64,000 bases of DNA. Source: Levilactobacillus spicheri DSM 15429. Lineage in GTDB: Bacteria; Bacillota; Bacilli; Lactobacillales; Lactobacillaceae. Positions within the stretch are counted from its first letter, which is position 1, and every line of letters starts with the position of its first letter. Shown here one piece after another: positions 57,960 to 64,000 of this stretch. The notes under the pieces were generated by a model. That model had not been told where the DNA came from, did no database searches, and saw nothing but the letters and a program-made list of their open reading frames with translations. The DNA is taken from positions 137,332-201,331 of the forward strand of contig NZ_AZFC01000016.1 in NCBI RefSeq assembly GCF_001435095.1, read 5' to 3'. A program made the position numbers and the translations under genes.

Positions 57960-58115
57960 TACCGGTCGGCCCCACCAGGGCTGGAACGTAGCCGGCACGA
58001 CTTTAAGTTTTGGGAAAAACACCCAAATCTTAAAGCTCGACCTTTCTGTAAACCGGGAAAATCACCCGGTTAACAGAAACGAGGCTACTGAGCCCTGGTG
58101 GAACCTCCCTCACGG
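57960..58115 (+). ncRNA. Structured intergenic element, copy A2
   Basis: The outer stem CCACCAGGGCT (57972-57982) pairs perfectly with AGCCCTGGTGG (58091-58101). Hairpin 1 is CTTTAAGTTTTGGG with CCCAAA-CTTAAAG. Hairpin 2 is TTTCTGT-AACCGGG with CCCGGTT-ACAGAAA. The layout equals copy A1 with compensating changes in all three stems, while CTGGAACG, GGCACGACTTT, AGCTCG and the hairpin-2 loop are conserved. Confidence 0.72.
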
Positions 58116-58349
58116 CGTCCCTCAACACCGTGCCAATTAAATGGAAACGTCACAGACCGGCAGTTGTCAATCTAGCCCGCCAAAGAAATCGGACGTACGA
58201 CAATTGCGCTCAAGAAATCCAACAATTAGTGAATTTCGTGATGGGCGCAAAACCGGTCATCACGGAAGATGCCTGTTAGACCGTTGCCAGCAGGACATCA
58301 TTTGGCAGCTGAGTCCCGTTGGATAACGGGCAACCCACTAAGTTAGCGC
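58116..58349. other. Spacer between copies A2 and B2
   Basis: No gene is supported. It contains small hairpins, CGTGAT...ATCACG (58238-58265) and CCCGTT-GGAT-AACGGG (58315-58330), and the block GGACATCATT near 58292, shared with the 30.2 kb locus. Confidence 0.45.
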
Positions 58350-58485
58350 AACGGAGGCGACTTGATGGTCGTGGTGAAATTGATGTTACCGGGTGTTTTT
58401 TACCCGGTTACATCAAGGCCGAGCTCCGGAGACCTGCGTTTCTTTGCAGGGCTTCGAAGTCGTGCCCACCACGACCATCTTGCTC
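58350..58485 (-). ncRNA. Structured intergenic element, copy B2
   Basis: The outer stem GATGGTCGTGGTG (58364-58376) pairs perfectly with CACCACGACCATC (58467-58479). The main hairpin is TTGATGTTACCGGGT with ACCCGGTTACATCAA (one mismatch). On the minus strand hairpin 1 is CCTGC/GCAGG, and the conserved GGCACGACTT and GAGCTCGGCCTT occur as in A1 and A2. It faces copy A2 head-to-head. Confidence 0.7.
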
Positions 58486-58532
58486 GCCGGAGTGCAGCGG
58501 CTGCCACACACCATTGTTAAAGCCTAATCTTC

Positions 58533-59390
58533 TTACACATCGTACTCGGTCTCCTTGATGCCGGCGTTCATCAGGTCGTACGGGGTCTTCATCTTGTCGG
58601 GGTCCCAGCTGGCGACCCCCACGACCAGCCGCACGTCCAGGTTGGCCAGGACATCGTTGCCCGCCAACGCCTTGGTGAAGTTGGTCTTGATCCGCCCCGC
58701 CGCGATCGACGCCCCGTCCGCGTCGGTGAACAGCAGGACCGACCAAGTCGGGTTGCTGCGGTCGATCAGGTACGTGATGTCGTTGGTCCGCATGGCCTGT
58801 TTAATGGTCTGCGAGACCAGCTTCAGTAGCTCCCGTAACTGGGAATCGCTGACCATGCTGCGCATTTCCTGAAAGTAGCGGATCCGCACGATCATGGTCG
58901 TCACCGGCAGGTCAAAGCGCCGGTTGGTTTCGGTAAAGACCGCCGTGTCTTCGATGTAGGAGACCATGGTCCGCAGGTTGGTGTCCTCATCGAAGGCCCC
59001 CCGTTCGACCAGGTCACTCTGCAGCCGGGCGTTTTGCGCCTGGAGCTTCCGCGTGTGGTCGGTCGCCCCGTAAAAGGACAGGGAAAGCAGCAGCGGAACG
59101 AACAGCCAGTAGGCCAGGACCCAGGGCACCACGGTCTGGTCGACCTGGGTCGCGTAGAGCACGATGACCACCTGGGCAAAGATGAAGGCCAGGTTGATCA
59201 GCAGGCCCGTGATGAGCCCCCAGAAGTAGGTAAAGAGGATCAGGCAGACCGTGATGCCGAGAAACAGCGTGTTGATCAACAGGTAGTCCGTGCGGGTGGC
59301 GGCCATGCCAAAGGCCAGCGCGCTCACCCAAAACAGAAAGAAGATCAGGTAAAGGTCCGTTAACCAACTTTCCCGCGTGCTTTTACGCAT
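58533..59390 (-). CDS. Membrane protein with degenerate GGDEF domain (PssE-like c-di-GMP receptor candidate)
   Basis: A 285-residue protein. Four to five membrane helices fill residues about 12-105, then a GGDEF-type domain (about 130-285). The catalytic GGDEF loop is replaced (SNPTW before SVLLF), so diguanylate cyclase activity is unlikely. Just upstream is RTND, fitting the RxxD inhibitory site that binds c-di-GMP. In Listeria, PssE has this same combination and activates the Pss synthase. The ATG at 59390 overlaps the BcsB-like stop and has GAGGTGG. It is the last gene of the polysaccharide operon. Confidence 0.78.
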   Translation of the reverse strand: MRKSTRESWLTDLYLIFFLFWVSALAFGMAATRTDYLLINTLFLGITVCLILFTYFWGLITGLLINLAFIFAQVVIVLYATQVDQTVVPWVLAYWLFVPLLLSLSFYGATDHTRKLQAQNARLQSDLVERGAFDEDTNLRTMVSYIEDTAVFTETNRRFDLPVTTMIVRIRYFQEMRSMVSDSQLRELLKLVSQTIKQAMRTNDITYLIDRSNPTWSVLLFTDADGASIAAGRIKTNFTKALAGNDVLANLDVRLVVGVASWDPDKMKTPYDLMNAGIKETEYDV

Positions 59391-61503
59391 GCCGTCCACC
59401 TCGCTTTCGTCGCCGTAACCGGCCGTGCTTCCCCAACAGGAGCAGCAGGGCCAGTAAAACTAACAGAATGATGCCCAGCGCCACGCCCAGGTACACCAAC
59501 AACTGCGAGTTGCGGCTCAGGGTCTGCTTGACGTTGACCTGGGTATCGATCAACTTGTTCTTCTTGAACCGGTACCCGAAGTGGTTGTTGTCCGGGTCGA
59601 CCACGATGGCATCCCCACTGTACTGGGCAATGTTGCGCTGGTAGTTGACCTGCGTCGAGGCCAGGTAGGTCGCCTGACTGTCGGCCCCCGTGACCACCAA
59701 CAACCCCTTCTTCTGGTTGTACGGCGAGCGCAGGAGCTGCGCAGTCCCAATCTGCTGGCCATAGGTCTGTTCGATGCTGAGTTTTTCGTTCGACAGGAAC
59801 CCGGTCAGCCCCCGGTTGTACTGGAAGTACAGGCGCGAATTCAGGTGGCGGACCAACGCATTTTGCTTGGCCGAGCCGAACGCGATCACGTTGGCGTGCT
59901 TCAACACGTCGGCACTCGGCGTGTGGTCATAGACCCGGATGCGTCCCCGATTGCTCTGCGCGTAATTGCCGATCAGGTTAAACAGGTTGGTCAGCGTGGC
60001 GTAGTCGGTACCCGTCATCTGCTTGGGCCGGACCACCACCAGGTTATCGTAGGTCGAGTTCTTGAGGAACAGGTTCGGGTAGTTGCTAAACAGCAGGTCG
60101 TTGCCCGGAGCCGACTGGATGGCGGTCTGCGAGCTCGGCTCGATGCTGGCCCACGGCGTCTGGATGTTGGTGCTGTTGGCCGGTTGCCGGATCGGCAAAT
60201 CGAGGGCCACCCGCACGGTAAAACTGTGGCCCAACGCCATCCCCTTCGGCAGGGTGACGGTCAGCGTGTCGTTGTCCGCGCGTTTGGCCGTCAAGTGCTG
60301 GCTGCCGATCGCCGTATCGTTGACGTAGACCGTGGCCAGGGCACTGTCGAAGTCCAGGTTCTTCGAATACCGCAGGTGCAGGGTGATCTGCGAGCCGTCC
60401 GCGTTGTTGCGGTCGACCGGCAGACTGACGAAGTAACTACGCTCCTGGTGCCCGGCCCCCGTCAGTTTATCGGCGGTGGTGGTCAGCTGATAGTGGCCCT
60501 GATAGTGCAGGTCCGACGTGAACGTCCGCGTCTGCACCGACACGTTCTCCACGGCGTGGCTGCTCTCCTGCATCAGTTCCTGGTTGGCCACGAAGCGCGC
60601 GGTCTTCTGCAGCAGCTGGTCCGTCAAGGCCGTCACCACCAGGGTGTAGGTTCCCTTGGTCTTGAAGAAGCGAATCTGCCCCTGCTGGCGCAGGTCCTGG
60701 CGGTCAAACCGCCGTTGCAACGCCCGGTCGAGGTGGTCGTAACGCGCCACGATGACCTGGTAGCCGGCCTTCTTCGCGGTCGAATCGGCCATGTCGCTCA
60801 CCGGGATCTGCTGGTTCTCGGTGGTGATGACCCGCGACTCCCCGGTCAAAACGATCATACTGGCGGTCAGCTCCGCGTTACTAGCCTGGTTCGGTACCCG
60901 GATACTCGACTGCTGGTTGGCAATCGTGTCCGGCCCGGAGAAGTGGTCGTAGAAGGACTTGATGGCGTTGGTCGGCGGCATCAGACGGTACTGGAAGTTC
61001 ACGCTGGAGTGGTTGTCGACCGTCAGCCAGTTCGCTGGCGTCTGGGTCACCCGGTAGTCACGCTTACCGGCGGCGTTGAGGATCTGACCGCTGATCTTCA
61101 GGACGTTTTGGCCCTGCAGCAGGCGCAACGGCAGCGTCACGGTCTTGGTCTGCAGCCCCGTGCGCTTACTCGGCCGGAACGAGTAAAACTTGACGTTGTT
61201 CAGCGAGACCGTGATGTCCGAGAGTTGGCGGCTACTCAGCTGCGAGATCTGAAAGTTCAGGTTCAGCGTCGCCTTCTTGACCTGCCAATAGTCCATCTTG
61301 ATGAAGTAGGTGCTCATCTCGACGGACTGGCCGGACAGACTGGTCGTGTTGTTTTGAAACGGCTGCGTGTAGGTCTTGAGCACCGCGGCGTGTCCACTGG
61401 TGCCGCCCAGCCAAAAGACCAGCGCCACCAGGATTGCCACGAGGCCCCTACTGATACCGCTTCGTTTTATACCATTTGGCTTGTTGATGAAAGACTTGTT
61501 CAC
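59383..61503 (-). CDS. BcsB-like exopolysaccharide synthase partner (PssD-like)
   Basis: A 706-residue protein. An N-terminal signal helix (about 19-39, ending SGHAAV) precedes a large extracellular beta-rich region with BcsB-type jelly-roll/flavodoxin repeats (PFQNNTTSLSGQSV, MALGHSFTVRVALDLP, NLVVVRPKQMTG). A single C-terminal helix and an Arg/Lys-rich tail (about 672-706) follow. In cellulose-like synthases this subunit guides the emerging polymer. It starts with GTG inside the end of the glycosyltransferase gene (56-base overlap), indicating tight coupling. Confidence 0.82.
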   Translation of the reverse strand: MNKSFINKPNGIKRSGISRGLVAILVALVFWLGGTSGHAAVLKTYTQPFQNNTTSLSGQSVEMSTYFIKMDYWQVKKATLNLNFQISQLSSRQLSDITVSLNNVKFYSFRPSKRTGLQTKTVTLPLRLLQGQNVLKISGQILNAAGKRDYRVTQTPANWLTVDNHSSVNFQYRLMPPTNAIKSFYDHFSGPDTIANQQSSIRVPNQASNAELTASMIVLTGESRVITTENQQIPVSDMADSTAKKAGYQVIVARYDHLDRALQRRFDRQDLRQQGQIRFFKTKGTYTLVVTALTDQLLQKTARFVANQELMQESSHAVENVSVQTRTFTSDLHYQGHYQLTTTADKLTGAGHQERSYFVSLPVDRNNADGSQITLHLRYSKNLDFDSALATVYVNDTAIGSQHLTAKRADNDTLTVTLPKGMALGHSFTVRVALDLPIRQPANSTNIQTPWASIEPSSQTAIQSAPGNDLLFSNYPNLFLKNSTYDNLVVVRPKQMTGTDYATLTNLFNLIGNYAQSNRGRIRVYDHTPSADVLKHANVIAFGSAKQNALVRHLNSRLYFQYNRGLTGFLSNEKLSIEQTYGQQIGTAQLLRSPYNQKKGLLVVTGADSQATYLASTQVNYQRNIAQYSGDAIVVDPDNNHFGYRFKKNKLIDTQVNVKQTLSRNSQLLVYLGVALGIILLVLLALLLLLGKHGRLRRRKRGGRHA

Positions 61504-62701
61504 GAATATACCCCACCATTCCGTAAGCGGCTACCGCGAGCCACATTTGACTATAAACCACGTACATAAAGATAATGATCAGCAGATTGTTCAGTGTCAT
61601 CTCCCCCTTCTCCGTGGTGATCGTCACGAAGGTGCTGATGACGAACAGGAGAATCGCGAAGACCCACAACGAGTTGTTGAACCCCTGCAGGCTCGAGTGG
61701 GCGATGTCCGCCACCGAGAGCACGAAGACGCTGTCCGACAGGATCAACGAGGTCATCAGCAGGAAGTAGACCGCCATGAAGTACAGCAGGTCGAAGCGAA
61801 TCGGCCGCCCGCTTTTGGTGAAGACCAGCCGCAGGTTTTTCAAGATGACGTAGATGTTGCCCTTGACCCACCGGGTGCGCTGATGGAACCAGACGTCCAA
61901 GGTCTGCGGCTCCTGCTCCCAGGTGACCGCCTTGGGCTGAAAGTTGATCCGGTAGCCCATCCGGTAGATCCGGAAGCTGATCTCGGTGTCCTCGGCCAAC
62001 GCCTTGGTGTCCCAGCCCCCGATCCGCTCCAGCAGGTTTCGACGAATCACGTAATTGGTCCCCGGAATCGTGCAGAGCTTAAACAACCGCAACCTCCCGG
62101 CCTGGGCCATCCATTGAAAGGACAGCGTCTCCACGTTGATGAAGCGCGTCAGCAGCGAGGCGTTCTTGTTCCGCGTCCGGAACTTGCCGATGACGGCCCC
62201 GTACTGGTCCCCCTGCAGCAGCTCGGAGACCAGGATCCGCAACGCCGGGCGTTCCGGCGTGTTATCCGCGTCGTAGACCGAGATGATGCTGCCCTTGGCC
62301 GTCTTCAGCCCGATGTTTAAGGCGTTGGACTTGCCCTTGCCCCCGTTGGTCTTGTCCGTGTTGATCACGGTCAGGTTGCGTTCGGGGTAGGTCTCCTGGA
62401 TGTGGGCCAGGAGCTGAGCCGAGTTATCGCTGGAGTTGTCGTTGATCACGATGATCTCGTAACGGTCGTGGGGGTAATCGAAGTTGAGCAGGGACAGGAC
62501 CGTCCGCACGATCACGATGCCCTCGTTATGGGCCGGGACCATCACGCTGACGAACGGCGCTTGGTCCGGTAAGGTGGGCGCCGGGGTCCGCACGTCCTTT
62601 AAGTACTGGGTGTACCCCGCCACGGTCAAAACCAGGTTGACGGCGAGGATGCCCCAAATCACGATGATGGAAATAAATACAAAATAATCGAGGACGCTCA
62701 C
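61448..62701 (-). CDS. Processive family-2 glycosyltransferase (BcsA/PssC-like)
   Basis: A 417-residue membrane enzyme. Helices near the N-terminus and four at the C-terminus surround a GT-2 domain with PAHNEG, VINDNSSD, DADNTPE (DxD), the EDTEIS catalytic base and HQRTRWVKGN (Q/RxxRW). This set marks processive synthases such as BcsA and hyaluronan synthase. The C-terminal PilZ domain of BcsA is absent, so c-di-GMP control would come from the separate GGDEF-like protein. GTG start with AGGAGG 8 bases upstream. The polymer is unknown; poly-HexNAc by analogy with Listeria. Confidence 0.9.
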   Translation of the reverse strand: MSVLDYFVFISIIVIWGILAVNLVLTVAGYTQYLKDVRTPAPTLPDQAPFVSVMVPAHNEGIVIVRTVLSLLNFDYPHDRYEIIVINDNSSDNSAQLLAHIQETYPERNLTVINTDKTNGGKGKSNALNIGLKTAKGSIISVYDADNTPERPALRILVSELLQGDQYGAVIGKFRTRNKNASLLTRFINVETLSFQWMAQAGRLRLFKLCTIPGTNYVIRRNLLERIGGWDTKALAEDTEISFRIYRMGYRINFQPKAVTWEQEPQTLDVWFHQRTRWVKGNIYVILKNLRLVFTKSGRPIRFDLLYFMAVYFLLMTSLILSDSVFVLSVADIAHSSLQGFNNSLWVFAILLFVISTFVTITTEKGEMTLNNLLIIIFMYVVYSQMWLAVAAYGMVGYIREQVFHQQAKWYKTKRYQ

Positions 62702-62705
62702 GCCA

Positions 62706-64000
62706 TTACCTCCTTTTAGAATTTTGGAAAAACATCCGGCGATAGATTCGCCGGCCCAGGATGATGAAGATCACCAGGATCACCAACACGATGGTGAAGA
62801 AGATCCACAAGATCCAACCCTGAACCCGAAAGTAGCCTTTGAGGGCCACGTGGTTCTTGCGCCGCGGGTTAAAGCGCGGCAACGCCACGGTCGAATTGCC
62901 CACGTCGATCTCCCGGCCATTCAAGAAGTAACTGCCGTGGTCGTAGCGGAAGGTCGCCGAGGCGCTGGTCAGGCGACTGGTCAGCTGTTGACTGGGGTCG
63001 TACCAGCGCGTGGTCAGGCCCGTGACCTGCTTGAACGTGGCGGTCAGTCCCTTGGCCGAATCCGGCATGGGCACCGTCAGGGCGGTGGGCACCGCCCAGC
63101 TCAGGTCGCCCGGCGCGTGGTGCCCGTTTTCGACCGTCTGCAACGACCGTAACGGCAATCCGTACCAGGTCTGCGTAAACGTGGTGCCCAGGTTGTCCTG
63201 CTTGGCAAAGGTGGTCGTGGCCGGGTTCGGCAGCAACAGCACGTTGGTTGCGCGCTGCAACCCGTGGCGCCGAAAGGCCCGGTCCTGATTCCAGTAGGCC
63301 GGCGCGCTGATGCCGACCGGGAGGACCTGACGCTGCCCCAACTGGTTGAGTTGCCCGACCATCAGCTGCTCCAGGAGTTGGCCGCTCTGCCGGTTGGTCG
63401 CCCCGACCACGGGGGCCTGCAGGAAGATCACGCCGTTTTCCGTTTCCAGCTCGCTTAGGGTCTGCGCGAAGCGTTTAAACGCCCGGAAAGTGGTGTTGTC
63501 CGCCACGGACGTGGTGCTGACGGCAAAGGGAATCCCCGCTTGATAGAGCCGCTGGCCCAGTCGCCGCAGCCGCGCCAGGTTGGTGTAGGGCGTCACCCCG
63601 GTGATCGTCAGCAACGGGCAGTTCGTCCGGGACTGGCCGAACAGGGCCGCCAGCGTACGGCTGGCCACGGTCAGGCTGAACCCGTCCGCCGTGAGATAGG
63701 GCAGATAGGCGCTCTTGCCGTGGACCACCCCGTACGCGTGCGGCGCCAGCCCGGCCCCCTGCGTCCGCAAGGTGCCGAAGGTCTGGGTGTGCCGACTCAG
63801 CCCGTTCAACAGGGTCAGATCCGTGCTAAAGGGCAACAGTTGCCAATTACCCCCGTCGTGGAGGACAAACTGCTGGTGGTAGACCCGCTGGCGGGTAGCC
63901 CCCAGTCGGTGGGCCTCCTGCGCGCTGAGCCCCGAGCCGATGTGCAGCTGCCGGCCCGTGAAGCGGTTCCGGTCGCGCACGAACGCGGTGTTGTGGAGCC
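62706..64000 (-). CDS. DUF2334-like membrane protein of the polysaccharide operon (5' part outside the window)
   Basis: At least 430 residues; the frame stays open to the window edge, so the N-terminus is missing. A region near LLTITGVTPYTNLARLRRLGQRLYQAGIPFAVS resembles DUF2334, a polysaccharide-deacetylase relative. A single C-terminal helix (about residues 395-415) is followed by RRIYRRMFF. In Listeria the pss operon begins with a similar gene upstream of the synthase. It may modify or secrete the polymer, which is inference. It ends 5 bases before the glycosyltransferase start. Confidence 0.7.
   Translation of the reverse strand, partial: LHNTAFVRDRNRFTGRQLHIGSGLSAQEAHRLGATRQRVYHQQFVLHDGGNWQLLPFSTDLTLLNGLSRHTQTFGTLRTQGAGLAPHAYGVVHGKSAYLPYLTADGFSLTVASRTLAALFGQSRTNCPLLTITGVTPYTNLARLRRLGQRLYQAGIPFAVSTTSVADNTTFRAFKRFAQTLSELETENGVIFLQAPVVGATNRQSGQLLEQLMVGQLNQLGQRQVLPVGISAPAYWNQDRAFRRHGLQRATNVLLLPNPATTTFAKQDNLGTTFTQTWYGLPLRSLQTVENGHHAPGDLSWAVPTALTVPMPDSAKGLTATFKQVTGLTTRWYDPSQQLTSRLTSASATFRYDHGSYFLNGREIDVGNSTVALPRFNPRRKNHVALKGYFRVQGWILWIFFTIVLVILVIFIILGRRIYRRMFFQNSKRR

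Noticed and set aside
58141-58558. Short frames on both strands across the structured-element region near 58.1-58.7 kb.
   Set aside because: They coincide with the paired arms of copy B2 or with the antisense of the GGDEF-like gene and have no initiation signals.
59581-61569. A 662-codon open frame on the plus strand opposite the BcsB-like gene.
   Set aside because: It is antisense to a clearly coding gene with signal peptide and membrane tail. Its composition (Arg, Val, Gly, Gln rich; no domain) is typical of a GC-rich shadow frame and it has no SD.

Overview
The window looks like chromosome of a fairly GC-rich member of the Lactobacillaceae. Supporting points are the gene orders uvrB-uvrA-rapZ-yvcK-whiA-clpP, hprK-lgt-gpsA-galU-trxB and hpf-secA-prfB-phoPR-pst, HrcA/CIRCE and CtsR heat-shock operators, low-GC Gram-positive promoters and strong SD sequences. 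The GC content and the pst, hprK and tmk arrangements suggest a Levilactobacillus/Lactiplantibacillus-like lineage, but I cannot name the species. Most genes lie on the minus strand.

Layout. 0.1-2.3 kb: an ECF transporter S component, tRNA-Arg and a LytTR/LiaF-like envelope-stress pair. 2.5-14 kb: clpP under CtsR, an ACT/UPF0210 pair, whiA-yvcK-rapZ, an HdeD-like protein, and uvrBA behind a LexA-type box. 14-21 kb: GNAT and HD-domain proteins, then hprK-lgt-gpsA-galU-trxB and pspC-yvlD. 21-30 kb: minJ-like-phoP-phoR and pstSCABB-phoU, with four PhoP half-sites in front of pstS. 30-39 kb: prfB (programmed frameshift), secA, hpf (cre in its promoter), comFA-comFC, yigZ and tagO. 39-45 kb: lrgAB, a TauE/SafE permease, kimA and an AT-rich Vat/CatB-like acetyltransferase. 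45-50.7 kb: groESL, rex and an ABC-F ATPase. 51-58 kb: tsaB-rimI-tsaD and tmk-yaaQ-holB-yabA-rsmI-fat. 58.5-64 kb: a polysaccharide operon (DUF2334-like, BcsA-like GT2, BcsB-like, degenerate GGDEF) that runs off the right edge.

Two things stand out. First, a family of structured intergenic elements recurs at about 29.9, 45.4, 58.0 and 58.4 kb, with decayed pieces at 0.76 and 50.8 kb. The copies share short conserved blocks (GGCACGACTT, GCTCGGCCTT), but their stems differ in sequence while staying paired, which points to selection on structure. Some sit inside MITE-like units with terminal repeats close to GTGCTAGTTGA. Second, the right-end operon resembles the Listeria Pss exopolysaccharide system. 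The synthase lacks PilZ, and the last gene has lost the GGDEF active site but keeps an RxxD motif, suggesting c-di-GMP sensing in trans.

The regulatory sites fit the genes they precede: CtsR (clpP), CIRCE twice (groESL), LexA (uvrBA), PhoP (pst) and CcpA (hpf). No CRISPR array, prophage or complete insertion sequence is visible.
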